64,000 nt of DNA from Solea solea (GCF_958295425.1 NC_081148.1:14057360-14121359); one strand, 5' to 3'. Counted from the first letter of the stretch, positions 32,553-45,218 are shown. Numbers and translations are program-made. Notes: a model not told the origin generated them from the sequence alone.

Positions 32553-35500
32553 AAAGGTCATATACTTTAAGACTGTTACTTAAGTAATATTATAAAAAAG
32601 TGACTTCAACTTCTACCAAAGTAATTTTCTGCTAAGATACTTGTACGTTAGTCAAAATGAGGGTTTAAATATCATGTAATGTTGACTGTTTACGTGTGCA
32701 AAGGTGAGTTGTAGATGAAGTAAAGGCTCTTATAGCGGGTGATAAAATGTCTGCAGGTCATTTGATTGTCAGTTTGTTTGAAAATGTTGAAAATGAACAA
32801 CAGAAGAAGAAGAAGAGGCTTTACGGCATTATTACATTATTACAACACCTTTCCATTTACACTGCGCTGCCAAATGTGAGAGTGTGGTCTTGGCACGTAT
32901 GCGTGCGCACGCACATGCTCAGAGCAGCTACAGTAGTGTATGGCGTGGAAAACAGTCTGAGACATGGTGTGTGTTTGTGGTGCAAGTTTGTCAAAAGAAT
33001 CCAGTGGAGACATTAATCACGGCAGGTCAGCAATCTGTGAATCATTATCAAGACTCTATAGAGCTGAATGCTGTATGACTCAGCCTCTCGTGGCTCTGTA
33101 AAAAAAAATTACAGCCTACGTTTGTTCATTTTATAGACAAAAGTCATGTGCTGTTTTGCTCCTCAGTGTTAATGGTCCACACTGATGTGCTGTCGTTGCT
33201 TCATGCAGCTATTTGTTAACATACATGGACTTTTGGATAAATCCCTGCATAAAGTATGTGTTTTTCTTCCTCGTCATGTTGGGACTGACAGCCACATCCT
33301 TTGTGGCCTGAAGGCTCTCAGCGCTGGTCAATCAGTTGATCACCATGTGCTCAGTCTTTGTGTCCTCCCTGTGGCCTCTGACCTCCACTGACAGCTCCCA
33401 CTGCTTCCTTCAGCTCTGGGGGTTTTCAGCCGTTTCCCTGCGAAAAACACTCGCCGTGTTCACATGGGTGTGTGAGGCAATGGATATGTGCACCACAGAA
33501 CACAACTCCCACACACTTCAGTTGTTGTATTTCCCCTCTCTAACCACTAATAACAGCTTAGGTGACATATCCTCCCAAAGGTGAGGTTAAGTCCAGATTC
33601 TGGTGTGTCGCCAGCCAGCGGTGACTCACAGCGGTTACCGCAGTCATTCAAAAAAAGATCTGGAGCTCACAAGTTAGGATCAAGGTGGTGTAAGAGGAGA
33701 AACATGTCCTCAGGCCTCAACCTCTTTCCTGCTCTTTATTCAAAATGGTCTTGTGCCTCTGGAAGGACGCACCTTTACTCTTTACACATCACATGTCAGT
33801 GGTTTTGAAAAAAATAAAACCTGCTCAAGGAGGAAGTGAAATTGTGCAAATACTCAATTGATTTCCACCTGCATCTTAGAGCTTTGGTTCCACGTAGGTC
33901 TGCAAACACAAGCTTTGAAACCCAACACTGTCTGCCCCCCAAGCAGCCCCGGGGAGTCCATGAAAGTGATGTAATGGGAAGACTCGGTGGTGGTGGTGGG
34001 CAGCAGGGTGGAATAGTGGTGAGGAACCCAGATCAAATGGCTTCATTTCCAAAACCTTAGGATCTCATTTGAAATGAACAGCCCACCTGCCAAGACCGGC
34101 AGACATGAGTTCTGCTCATGAGGACAATGAAGTGGATTAAAGCTTGGTTAAAGCGTTCTGGAAGCATGTGACATCACACTGTCTCGCCATTGTATGCTGT
34201 GGTCAGTGTGAAGCCTTGTGACAGAAACTGTTAAAAGTCACACACCCAGCACATGCTGGCAAATTACCTTGCCTTAAGCAAGTATTGGTTAGGGCTCGCC
34301 ATGTGCAGGCTTGACGGGGGAATATGACATCACATGCTAAGATGCCATAAAGGTCCAGTGTGTACAAATAAGTGACTTTGAGGAGAGGATGCTCTTTCTT
34401 TCTTTTTTTTCAGAGCTTTTATTTTCTTATTTATTTTATTTAGAAATAGAATTGACGGTTAACCTAAAATAAAAACACTGCTGTTGTTGGAGTAAATGTG
34501 TGTAAAATAACTGCTTGCATATGTTAGGCTCAAAGAAGTAGCAGTAATTCTTACAATTGTAAGGATGCACAATTAATATTAACAGTACGAGTACGTATCT
34601 CACACACATTTGTCTTTGTAACAAGCTGCTGATTAAAGACAACGTCCAACAAAACGTGGTTTTTTTTGTTTCTGACTGAAGACGTTTTAAGGCACTTTGA
34701 AGAAGATACGCTGTTTTGGCCCAAATATTCAATTGCTTACAAAGAAAATTGTCCCTTGACCACATTTATTTGCTGATCCCTGCTGTAGAGACATTTCGGC
34801 AGCCTCTGTAAAACAAGGTCTAAAGTACATATCATAAAAGACTAACAACAAACAGCTTTCATTTAAAGCGCTTATTCACTTCACTGTATCTCAGATCATA
34901 CACACTGGACCTCAAACTCGCCATTTTACAATAATTCATACAATAATCTTGGAAAATCAACAGTGAATCTGAATCCCACGCTTCTGTGTGTCTCCCACAT
35001 GATCTCTGAACAATGTCAGATTTTCATCAGAGGTGTTTCAGGCATTTCAGACATGGGCTTTGTGGACAATATAGCATATTATATCCCCTCTCTACAGCTG
35101 TTATTGTGCCTCCTGGGCTGGTACCACAAAATGCAATAACTGGAGAGAAATGTGATGTGAGATGTCTGATGTCATTGTTGTGCTGCTGTAGTTCTCTGTG
35201 TGACTGTTTTGGATTCAATTATCTCCTGTTTGTGCAACATGAACCTTTTTTATTTTTGCCACTTTAACATATTTTATAGTCATATGTTATACACTGTTTA
35301 CTGAGAAACATAATCACCATCGACCCCCAGTCTGCTGTCCCAGCATGCAACAGCATAGAGAGGCTGGCCATGGCAGAATCATAGCAGATCCTGAGCGTTG
35401 TCTGGCAGACAGTGCAGTTGTGTTTTTTTCACCCAGTCTAATTTATTGTCAATATTTGTAATCCTTAACAACGTCCACATCGACCCCCTGGACAGAAACA

Positions 35501-35631
35501 TGGGTCACTGGTGTCTCGGACCTCCGAACGTCCACACTCAGTTCCTTGGTCTTTGTCACATTTAACTGCAGGTGATTCACCATGTGACAAATAAATCATA
35601 ATTAAAGCTCATTAATTATCAAAATTGTTAG

Positions 35632-36085
35632 GGTCTGCATAAAATGTCTCTCCTCCTGTTATACTGTCTGTCTGTCTGTCTGTCTCCTCCTGTCTGCATG
35701 AGTGGGTGTGTCTGCTTGTCTTTGCCCCTGCAGGCTGGCTGGAGAAACCCCCTTTACTTGGTTTCCCTCAAACTCACCTGTTGCAGATTACTCTGATTGC
35801 CACCACTCACTCACTCACTCCTGTTTAAAAGCCTGGACCAGCTCACCAGTATTTGCCAGATTGTTCTGTCTTCAAACTGTTGATATGCAGCGTTCTCAGT
35901 GTTTGAGCCCAGCCTTGGTAACTTATTTTGCTTTTCATTTTTCCAGCTTGCCTCCTTCACTTTTTGTTGTTTTATCAGCCTAGCAGTCGTTTTTTTGTTG
36001 CCTTTATTTCGCTTATTGTAATTAAAGATTTTTTGATTAGATGTACTGTTTTTGTGTCTGCATTTGGTGCCATGCTAATGCCTAG
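35632..36085 (+). mobile_element. Degenerate LTR-like sequence
   Basis: The composition and layout resemble the solo LTR at 32081: a TGTTAGGGTCTGC start, pyrimidine-rich and CACT-repeat sequence, a TTTAAAAGCC TATA-like box near 35825, and a T-rich stretch ending in ATTAAAGATT followed by a TGTGTCTGCATTTGG block near 36053-36067. I could not find clean termini or a target-site duplication, so the boundaries are approximate and the call is tentative. Confidence 0.45.
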
Positions 36086-37861
36086 TGGCTGCGTAACTGC
36101 TGTAGAAATGATTTTAGCAGACAATTGATTAACTGTTCTACTTTAAGGATATTGTTTTAATTTCTCTATTTCCTTCTCAGCACAGAGAATCTTTACACCT
36201 GGCAGCAACTACCACTGGCTGTAGGTCACATGGCCAAAGTGCCCCAATATTGATAGATATACTTCCCAAATTGCATCATATCCCATCAAATGCTTCCCTG
36301 TACCCTTTCTCTTTAAAACTGGCACAGTTTCTATTGCATAACTGCTCTGCTGCTGGGCACCGAGGGTGACTTTCACAAGAGAGAGCTACCTCAGCAGTAA
36401 TGTCTGGCGTATATGAACCACACCACCAACAATAATGATGCAACGTCATATTTCTATGCCTCTGCAAAAACACCACCGACGCAATGTTTTGAAGCCAACT
36501 CGGTGATTGTGGGTGCCAGCTGATACGGAGGAACGTCAGCGCTGGCCAGAGAACAGATGCTGGCACAGCAGCATGTCTGACGCAGAACACAGCTGGCACA
36601 ACTGTCTGCAGCTGAGCTGACGGGTTACATCAGCTGTACAAGCAGCGTTGAGAAAACCTGAGCCCAAAGAAAAAAAAAAACAACCCTTCCATGTATTTTC
36701 ACCTTCAAATGACCTGAACATCCTTTGATGTTGAAACAAATATCTCTAGCAGAGGGTCTCTATTATACGCCTCGATACAACTGCCAGACTGTGGAGCTCA
36801 CGCAGACTCAGTGAAATAACATATGTGTAATCAGTTTAACTTTCTAAGAAGCCAACATACCCTACACCTAACATACACCTATGTTTATTGAGCCACTTTG
36901 TATAAAAACATAAAGTAGTGAAGTGGCAAATCCAGCAGTTTGTTGACGGTCACAGAGTTTGACAACATGTCTCGTTCTGTTGCTGTAAAAGCCTTCAGAG
37001 TTCTGAGGCCTCTTTTATGCCGCGCCATCCGAAGTAAATCCTTCACAAATGCACACTGACGTCTCTAAAATCCTATATCCAGTGATATTATTTATCCTTT
37101 ACTGTAAGCTGCCTGTGCATGGATCACATTTCCATCATCTCTCAGGACAGAGCAGAAAATCCTCAAAAGAAAAGTGAAACCTAATGTTTGTCGTGCTGAA
37201 CATAAAAAGCTCATCAACAGCATGAAAACACTTGCACCCGATGAACTAATACAGACTTTAGCCAATAATAAATGAAACTATATCACTGTTGGAAGACAAC
37301 TGTTTATTTATGATTTTTTTGTTCATTCTGGTGGAAAAATCTAATCAAATATATGGGACACAATTGTGTCATTAAATACCGATTCATCTTTTAATGAGGT
37401 TTAATCCTCAGGTTTAATAGACAAACACAAGGGAGACTCACAGAGCAAAGTACCAAATGAACAAACACCACAAATGATTATTATTATAAATTCAAAATGA
37501 GAAAGTCTCCATTAGACCTACGGCTAAATGAAAAACAAAAAAACAAAGCTCTTTTGATGAAAAGCCCGTCTTTGGCTCTGAGAGCAGGGGCTTTACACAC
37601 TAACTGAACAATTCCACCCCCTGTGTTCCATCTCACAATCAATTATTCAGCATGGATTCCATTTCGAGGCTGTACGAGGAGAGGAAAATATGAATTGTGT
37701 ACATAAATACATGCATGTGACACAGTAACTCCTTTATCAGCCCGGACGCCCTTCAGGATAGGTCACGGGCCGACTACGACGTGCGCGTACACCCAGAGAA
37801 AAGTCTGATTGTGTGCCCTGACACAAACAAAACTTGTTGTCAGGGGTTTTGCATCTTTATA

Positions 37862-40800
37862 TTAGGCTGTGTGCTTCAGACATTCTTGCAGTGCTGCTAA
37901 AATGTCTTGTAGAATAGCATTCCTGTTTTCCTTGGACACCTAATTGGGAGAAGAAAAATAAGCCATTACTGACGGCAAGTGTGCAGTCTGCAGACACTAG
38001 TGTAGTGCCGTCACAGATGAATAACAAGAGAGCTGAGACTATTGTCCTGTAGACTGTAAGCCTCACTTAACAATGTGCTCTTTGAGATTACCAAACCACA
38101 TGTTGCAAACACCTGACCTCTGACCTTCTGTCCTGTAAGTGAAATTCTCAATCACATTTACCAGCAAATGTTTAACCCTTCCTTTTGGCCTTGTTAAATA
38201 AATAAATAAAACTATGCCTGCAGCGAGTGTTTTGCGTGACAACATCCATAACTGAGCCTTCCATGATAAATTATTTTGACGTCTCAGACCGCCCCATTGT
38301 TGTTGAATCAGTCACGCGCATGATTTAGAGTTAATCCTGCTATCGGAGAGGGATAATGCAGGTCATGGCCCTCCTGGACTGGTGAGCAGACCGACTGTCC
38401 TCTTAAGACCAAGTGGATGCAGAGTGAAATGTATGCAAGAGCTATCGCTATCAGCCTTATAAACTAAATTGACCTAAATGTTTGTTTGTTACAGATGGGA
38501 AGCTTTTATTTGTACTCACAGTAATGACCTTGACATCTCTCCTGCTGCGCACTTCCTCCACAAGTCCCAGAGGTTTGCCCTTGGGGGTGGGGATGGTGCC
38601 CAGGATGGTGCAGGAAGTGCTATCTAAGGTCTGTCTCACTGCCCTGATGAACGACTGGCTGAAAAGCTCCATTTTGCCAATTTCATCGATGACAAACAGC
38701 TTCCTGTTGCCACTGCGTGCTGCCCCCACCTGCAGAAGAGAAATGTTGGCATCAAGCAAGAGCAATCATCACGCTTCCACGCACAGTTAAGTACTACTAT
38801 GGTAGTAGCTCAGCTATGTCGTATAATTGGTCTACTCTCCTTGTCCCAGAATACAAGCATGAGCAGAGAATTGATTAAATGCTTCAGTTCCGCTCGGGAG
38901 AGATACAGCCTCTTTCAGCTTTTTATTATTAGGTATTTACCAATCACCAGAGACACCACAATATGATATCCTCATGACATTTAAGTCACGATACAATATT
39001 AGTGACGATATTTAGTATTTGAAAAATCAATATTTTGCGAGATACTCGCACGACAGCTTTAGTGAGAGTGAGCACTTTGCACTATCGGACTGAAACGTCA
39101 AACGAGACTTGGTGTCTCAAAAGCGCCACGCAAAATCACGGTATGATAATTACTGGTAATTACTGTATTGCTTTTTCCCCTCAACCCAATGTCCATAATT
39201 TTTTTGGTCTCCTCGTTCCTAAATGTACAGAAATGCATCGGCCTGGACTTTGCCGTGTTTTTCTCGCAGTTTTCATCGTCTTCTCTTGTGTAACAACTTC
39301 TTTAATGTCTCAGACAGGAGTTGCAACAGTGAAGCATCAACAGAGCGCCACATGGGTTAATAATTCAACTTCCAAACAGATTACCTGGGTGTCAGTCCAT
39401 AATCAGTCCACAATTTCAGTCGGGCTGACGCGTTTACGTCGTGTTTTTTAATCAAACTAACAGAATAATTTGATTTCTTGACTGTCAGTGCATACAAAAA
39501 TGCATGATTGATGTTGGTCACTAAGTTTGAATATCTATTTATGATGATTGTGAACACGCGTTTCAGCGTCCGCCCAGCAGCAGCTCATCACGTTGTTCAA
39601 GTATGTGATGCTTCCCGTCAGTTTGACTGTGACCGTGGTTTTGTATGCAGTGTGTGTGATCTGCTGTGATTAGAGAAATACTTAAAGTGAGATGAAAGTG
39701 GAAAATGTGCCGCCAAGGCCGAGACACCTTCGCTGACATTGCGTGTGTAGGTGTCACTCCGGGCTCATTTACATGCCAGATTAATCACGGTCAGCGACAG
39801 CCAGACGGCACCAGCAACAGTAAAAATGCCACTCTGGAATTTATGTGTTCGCTGGCTTCCAATTATTCCATCAATGCTGAAAAAAAATCAAAGGTCTGAT
39901 GATTCGTTAAGTGGGGAGACATGGACGTGTTAAGCTTACTGTGATCTATTGATGAGAGTGAGGTGAAATAAAAGGAAGACTTCATGCTGCTGTCTTACAT
40001 TTCTGAAGAGGGGGAGAGCCAGGTTTTCAAATGAAGGTAAGTCAACCACATACTGCCCAACAGTGTATTCCCTTCTTCCGTGAGACGCACCAGCAGAGAT
40101 GTCTCTGTAAGTTGAGATGAAATGAGCCTTCATCAAACAAAGTAATAAAGGAGAGAAGATAGTTTACTTTGGGGGATGACATCCCTGCTACCTGATTCTG
40201 GACAGGTGGCCTCTCTCTCCTGACATGGTGACGACATCAAAGCCGACTCTCCGGCCTCCCTCCCTGACCTCCTCTGTGTAGAAACCTTCCACTCCCACTC
40301 CTGATGACAATAACGCGTCACAGGCTCTCTGGACAAGAGTGGTTTTCCCCACACCTTTGAGCAAAAACAAGAGACACTGTTGAAACAGCTGCAGTGTCAT
40401 TATTTTAATCTGCCTTGGTGTTATACCAACAGTCTAGAGCCACATGTGGCTCTTCAGCCTGTGTTTTATTTCAGGTAGTTTTTTCTTGGGTAAAAACAGC
40501 ATTTGAAAATTTCATAAATACAACAAATTATCATTCTATAATAAATAGTTTATCTGTATACAAAACATTCTAAGTGACATCATCTTTTGTGGCACCAGAG
40601 TAATTTTATTTGGATGGAGAGGGGACAAAAATGGCTCTATTCATACCAAAGGTTGCACAGCCCTGTGTTATACTTTAGGTGTAATTTACGTATCAGTACG
40701 GCTTTCTTCTCTTTTAATGAATTATCTCTGTCTGTACTATTCATATTTCTCAGATATAAGATAAAGGATCATATAAATGATCAACAAAAACAAAAACACA

Positions 40801-41348
40801 CTAAGACATGAGATGGCCACAAAAACAAAAGAAAACAAGGACAAAATAAACAATAAAAGTGACACAAACAGTCTCACAAACTCTGCATGAGGAGGCACGT
40901 GCAGGAGTTTCTTTCCGTCTGAGAACCATAGAGACAGGAATCTGTCTGTGCCCGTGGGCCAATTTCTCTCAATCATCTATGAACAGTTTATCAGAAAGAC
41001 TAACAGTCTAACCGTCTAAAATAAATCCTACATTTAAATATTTAAAATGAGGACATATTACACCACCTACACTTATTTTACTTGATCAGAACTGCGGGAT
41101 TAATACCTTTATGAGCATAACCATCTTTATGATGTTTTTAAAGTATCTTATGATAAGTAGACTGACTTAAAACCCGTTAAAACACTAATGAAAACACTAA
41201 CTTCCAGGAGATTACGTTTACTGACTGGAACAGTTTACGGACTTGGTCTGACGCCACAGTGAGAGTAAGTAAAAACACTAGTGAGCACAGTGTGTGTGTG
41301 TGCGTGTTTCTTACCTGGAGGTCCTGTCAAGAAGACGTGTTTGGACAT
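37862..41348 (-). CDS. ntpcr: Nucleoside-triphosphatase, cancer-related (NTPCR), 196 aa
   Basis: Five coding exons on the minus strand: 41348-41315, 40354-40192, 40104-39999, 38729-38520, 37939-37862 (TAA at 37864-37862). They join in phases 1, 2, 0 and 0. The protein is a monomeric P-loop NTPase that hydrolyses nucleoside 5'-triphosphates, close in length to human NTPCR (190 aa). The Walker A motif GPPGVGKT is at residues 9-16, the GFYTEEVR motif follows in exon 2, and Walker B LFVIDEIGKME at 112-122 in exon 4. The GTIPTPKGKPL and VSKENRN motifs near the C-terminus are also family features. No frameshift or missing key residue is seen. It lies tail-to-tail with the spectrin/PH gene and head-to-tail with MAP10, the same order and strand relation to MAP10 as in human. 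Confidence 0.96.
40427..40665. mobile_element. hAT-like MITE in NTPCR intron 1
   Basis: A 239-bp non-coding element flanked by the 8-bp direct repeat TGTTATAC at 40419-40426 and 40666-40673, the duplication length of hAT transposons. It begins CAACAGTCTAGAGCC and ends GGTTGCACAGCCCTG, giving CA...TG termini and a loosely matching inverted terminal repeat. GGCTC-type motifs near both ends (GTGGCTCTTC, ATGGCTCTAT) are typical of this kind of non-autonomous vertebrate hAT element. Confidence 0.7.
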
Positions 41349-41417
41349 TTCTTTTTACACCGTTTCCATTCCACAGCCAACCAACGTGCCACTGAAGCTC
41401 TTCCGTAAACAGTGTTG

Positions 41418-41429
41418 ACGCATGCGCAG
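41418..41429. promoter_or_regulatory. NRF1-like site in the NTPCR promoter
   Basis: GACGCATGCGCA, 70-81 bp upstream of the NTPCR start codon, closely matches the NRF1 consensus (core GCATGCGC). NRF1 sites near the start site are typical of housekeeping promoters. Binding is inferred from sequence. Confidence 0.5.
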
Positions 41430-42348
41430 TGGGCAACAGGATTCAGCACGTATTTTGGGAAACGGTTGATTTTTTACGAGGTTTTTAATTATTTAACAAG
41501 CAAATTCAGCTTTACCAGACATCATTAACACTTTACAAACTGTCTATTTTTTTTGTTTCATAAATGAACTATTAATAAAAAAAAACATACCACCAAATTA
41601 ATCGGCATATACTGTATTTTATACAAAGTAAAATGGCTGCATTTACAGATTTACTTGTGGCAAATGAAAGTGTGTTGGTAGAGAAAGTGCTCTTTCAGGT
41701 TGTAGCTGACTGAACTTAGTCTTTGAAGCTTAATCTGTGTACCTAATAAAGTGGCTGATGAATATATATACTACATGATTGTGTAATGTAGTGACACCAT
41801 TTTAACCCCTTAAACTATTGTGGTTCAATTGTCATGCAATGCAAAACTGTTGAATGAGAAACAACAAAAATAGTTCAATAACAATACATACTGCGATATG
41901 ATTTCCAATATCAATATCATGTTTTCAATTATTTAAAAACATAATTGCTATTAACCTCTGTTATTGTTAATAAATGAAATGTTTCTGTTTAACAAGTGTT
42001 TGTTGTTTTCTGGTCATAAAAATGTTTTAACCACAGTTAAGCAGTTTCTTCCATTTTCACAACTTAATTCTTATCTCGCAATTATAATAATTATTTACTG
42101 ATTTGAAACTGTTTTTATTATCATGATAGCATTCCTGTCCCGACACACTATATCAAGGATAATATGCAAAGTAGTGGGTGTTATTTTAAAGTCAGACATT
42201 TAATAAGGAGCTACTCCTGGAGCAATGGGAGATTTCCAGGTTGTAATTAATCTACTGGTTTATAGATTCAATGGTTGTTGTAAATAATGGAGTTTCCATG
42301 CTCATAGTTCAGTACATTATACAAGAGTATACAAAAAGGTCAGAACAA

Positions 42349-42635
42349 TGGCCTTTCTGCATGGAGTTTGCATTTTTTCCTTATGTGTGTGTAGGTTTTC
42401 TCCGGGTTCTCTGATTTCCTCAAAACACGCAGATTTGGAGATTGGGCAAAGTGGACACTCTAAATTGACCATAGGTGTGAGAATGGATGGGTGTTTGTCT
42501 CTATGTGGTTTCTGTGATGGACTGGTGACCTGTCCAGGGTGTACCCCATGTTTCTCCCCATGTCAGCTGAGATTGGCACCAGTGACCATGTGACCCTCAT
42601 GTGAAGGATAAAGCAGAAGAAGGTGAGTGAGTGAG
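42349..42635 (+). mobile_element. SINE fragment of the 17440 family
   Basis: The segment matches the body and tail of the SINE at 17440-17826 in order: GGCCTTTCTGCATGGAGTTTG, a TTCTCCGGGTTCTC block, TGGACACTCTAAATTGACC, GTGATGGACTGGTGACCTG, TCCAGGGTGTACCCC, and a GAGTGAGTGAG tail. The tRNA-like head is missing, so it is 5' truncated. It ends just before the MAP10 poly(A) signal. Confidence 0.85.
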
Positions 42636-42641
42636 CTTTTC

Positions 42642-42647
42642 TTTATT
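42642..42647 (-). terminator. AATAAA signal of MAP10 (minus strand)
   Basis: TTTATT on the plus strand reads AATAAA on the minus strand, 86 bp past the MAP10 stop codon. It would give a very short 3' UTR. Confidence 0.5.
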
Positions 42648-42732
42648 ACATAATACCTCAAAGTAAAACAGGCCCATTTACATATTTATGAGAGATGTAC
42701 AGTTCAGTTTAATATAAATGGCCATTCATTTC

Positions 42733-45093
42733 TCACAGGGTGTAACCAGGGAGTTTTCTGGCCACTAGCTCAGATATATGCTGATACTCTTTTCTAAAGT
42801 CCAAAGATCCAAGCTCATCCTTCATCTCCTCTGCCTCCTGTTGCTCAAGGGAAGACACAGAACCTGTGGAAAATCCTCGAACAGGACTGCTTGTTTTGGA
42901 CTCGCTCCTCTGACTTCTTGATAGGAAACTGTCAGCAACTCCTCTTCTTTCCACTCCGCTGCTCTCCATCACCTGCTTTCTGGAGCATATGGTCTGTAAG
43001 GAAGCCGACTCATCTCTGTCACCAGCATCAAAGGAAAAGCTGAGGACAGAGGCACAAGTTCGAGGTCGAATGATGTGTGTGGCCCTCAGAGACCGCTGTG
43101 GAGAGCTGGACGTTTTGAGGGGCACAGGGAACGCAGCTCTCTTGTGGAGTGAAGCAGAGTCCGGGTTGCAGGAGTCGGAGCGGACAGGGGACTTTGGAGT
43201 GTTTACTCTAGAAGGATCTGGGCTACTCACAGGGTCAGGAGAGTAGGCATCACTGAGACTGTTAAAGTCATCAGCGTAGTCCTCTTCCTCATTCCCTTTC
43301 TCACTGGAGCCTGAAAATGAAGACTTTGGGCTGCTTTGTGTGCTGCTTCCTAAGGATTCAAATTCCCCTCTGTGTCTGCCAGATTCAGGCGGTGATTGAT
43401 TGGATTCACTCTGATGCTCACTTTTCTCTTTGTTTTGGGCAGCGCTGTCACTATCCATACTGGGAATGTGAATACACGTCAAGTCTCTTCTCTCAGCAGG
43501 GGAAGGTTTTTCTAAAATTCTCTCAGCGTCTCTTTCCTGTCCATCATGATATTTCCCCTGCAGGCTTCTTTGTCTTCTTGTGATTGTTTCTTGTAACACG
43601 GAGTCCACTGTTATATTTTGCATCATTGTCTCAACATTTTCATTGAGAGTTGAGAATTTCTTTTGGCTGGACTTTACCAATTTATCCTGTGGCTTTGACT
43701 TTACTTTGGCCACACTCGTCTGTTTTTTATTCTGTATTAATTCAATACATTCACGTTTTACTTTTTGAGGAGAAATTTGTTTCAACCTCATATTGAATGT
43801 TTTGGTGCTTCCAAAAACAAGTTTCTTCCTGGTAGACTTACTGGAGCTTTGCAAACCCGCTACTTGTTTGTCCTTTTTTTGTACAGATGTAGGCTTAACT
43901 GTTGAAGTAGAATGTGAGTTTCTTAAATGTGGAGGCTCTGTGGATGCAGACCTGTAAATCCACGCTAGATTGGGATGAATGGGCAAGGGCTGCTGAGGAT
44001 TTTGACCATTTAAATGTGAGAGTTCAACAAGAAGAGCGTTGAGTAGAGGCAGCTGTTGTAAAGTTTCCCCAAGGCCACGAGGACTCTCCTCACTCTTTTC
44101 TTGGTTTCTTGGGGTTTTTGTATCATATCTCACTCTGTGGTCCAGTTTTGGGGAACTTAGACCAACCATCAGCTCATCCTCAGAGCATGAGTCTTCAATT
44201 GTGAACACCTCAGAGTCTAGAATTAGTTGTTTGTTATCCCCTCTAGTGTTCATGTGTTTTTCCTCTGCAAACTTACTGTAGTAAAGTTGTGGGGGGCAGA
44301 ATATGTTTAAATCCTCCTCCTTTTCATTTTCAGGGAGTGTTTGAGCGGTCTGGGCTCTCAGGCTGCGTTCGGTGGCGACAAACACAGCAGCATCCTCTTG
44401 CTGGTCATCACTTCTCCTGGTTTTTGCACTTGCTGGTGCTTTGTTTCGTGTGGATAGAAGGGAAAGAGGCAGCGATTCTCTCGATATGTTTTTCTCCTCC
44501 GTGCTGTCTTGCACATGTTGTCCTCCGTGTACTCCCGCGTTTCCAATAGTCTTCCCGTCTGCAGTGTGTGGCAGTAAATTAGTCCCCAGACTTATAAGTT
44601 TATAACTCAGGGAAATGAATCCAATGTTCTCCCCTGTGAGGCTGCACATGCTGACGTGCCTCTTTTCTCCATGTGTTGAAGGAACAGAAACACCATGCTC
44701 GGCCACATCCTGCATGATCCTGTCCATCACATTAGCCATTGATATCAAGGAGGAGCCGATTAATTTGGGAATCTCCTCTTTCACATCCAGCACCATGACA
44801 TAGAGAGGAGTGTTAGACAGGTGTGTGTGCAGGGAGCTCAAGTTCATGAGGAAGAAACAAGACTTGCCTCTGTAAAAGACGTATTCTCCCCGTATATGCT
44901 GTCCATGCTGCCCGGCTTGGATTATGTCATCACTTGCATGTTGTTGAGGGGAATAAATTAGCAATGTTGGGAAATCTAGCAGTCGAACAGCAAGAGCTAG
45001 CTCGTCGGAGACGTTCGTGTCTTTCTCTACTCGGATATTTTCCACCAACAGCTCAAAAGAAAACAGAGTCTCGACGTTTTTTCCTTCTGACAT
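42733..45093 (-). CDS. map10: Microtubule-associated protein 10 (MAP10), intronless, 786 aa
   Basis: One uninterrupted ORF; the mammalian gene is also a single coding exon. I chose the ATG at 45093-45091; the frame is open 10 codons further upstream but only to a GTG. The N-terminus (FSFELLVENIRVE...ALAVRLLDFPTLLI, residues about 10-50) is the conserved MAP10 N-terminal region. The family motif HPHLAWLY appears as HPNLAWIY at about residues 371-378. The middle and C-terminal parts are Ser/Lys-rich and likely disordered. The end (ELVARKLPGYT) resembles the conserved MAP10 C-terminus. MAP10 binds and stabilises microtubules during cytokinesis, at the spindle and midbody. The protein is somewhat shorter than human MAP10 (about 905 aa), with no sign of disruption. 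Confidence 0.95.
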   Translation of the reverse strand: MSEGKNVETLFSFELLVENIRVEKDTNVSDELALAVRLLDFPTLLIYSPQQHASDDIIQAGQHGQHIRGEYVFYRGKSCFFLMNLSSLHTHLSNTPLYVMVLDVKEEIPKLIGSSLISMANVMDRIMQDVAEHGVSVPSTHGEKRHVSMCSLTGENIGFISLSYKLISLGTNLLPHTADGKTIGNAGVHGGQHVQDSTEEKNISRESLPLSLLSTRNKAPASAKTRRSDDQQEDAAVFVATERSLRAQTAQTLPENEKEEDLNIFCPPQLYYSKFAEEKHMNTRGDNKQLILDSEVFTIEDSCSEDELMVGLSSPKLDHRVRYDTKTPRNQEKSEESPRGLGETLQQLPLLNALLVELSHLNGQNPQQPLPIHPNLAWIYRSASTEPPHLRNSHSTSTVKPTSVQKKDKQVAGLQSSSKSTRKKLVFGSTKTFNMRLKQISPQKVKRECIELIQNKKQTSVAKVKSKPQDKLVKSSQKKFSTLNENVETMMQNITVDSVLQETITRRQRSLQGKYHDGQERDAERILEKPSPAERRDLTCIHIPSMDSDSAAQNKEKSEHQSESNQSPPESGRHRGEFESLGSSTQSSPKSSFSGSSEKGNEEEDYADDFNSLSDAYSPDPVSSPDPSRVNTPKSPVRSDSCNPDSASLHKRAAFPVPLKTSSSPQRSLRATHIIRPRTCASVLSFSFDAGDRDESASLQTICSRKQVMESSGVERRGVADSFLSRSQRSESKTSSPVRGFSTGSVSSLEQQEAEEMKDELGSLDFRKEYQHISELVARKLPGYTL

Positions 45094-45210
45094 CCTTAAA
45101 GTCGTGTAGCCGCGAGACAGCACGCAGATAAATGACTTAACAAGCGAATTTGAAAGATTCCACTAACGTTAGCTCAAACCGGCTCCATGGAAACAACCGT
45201 CGCGTGCATT

Positions 45211-45218
45211 TTACGTCA
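45211..45218 (-). promoter_or_regulatory. CRE-like site in the MAP10 promoter
   Basis: TTACGTCA on the plus strand (TGACGTAA on the minus strand) matches the ATF/CREB palindrome variant, 118 bp upstream of the MAP10 start codon. Inferred from motif and position. Confidence 0.4.

Larger units (their letters stand above)
31342..37861. other. Intergenic region between the convergent spectrin/PH gene and NTPCR
   Basis: 6.5 kb with no supported gene. It holds a SINE on the minus strand (31829-32010), a solo LTR (32081-32552), a second LTR-like sequence (35632-36085) and microsatellites, including TGTC units near 35665-35690. Open frames between 32747 and 36740 are short and lack motifs or plausible splice structure. 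The NTPCR 3' UTR must lie at the right end, just below 37862, but I could not fix its poly(A) site. Confidence 0.6.
41349..42641. other. Spacer between NTPCR and MAP10
   Basis: Contains the NTPCR promoter at its left end and a SINE fragment at 42349-42635. The remainder, 41450-42340, is AT-rich with no recognised gene. Confidence 0.6.
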
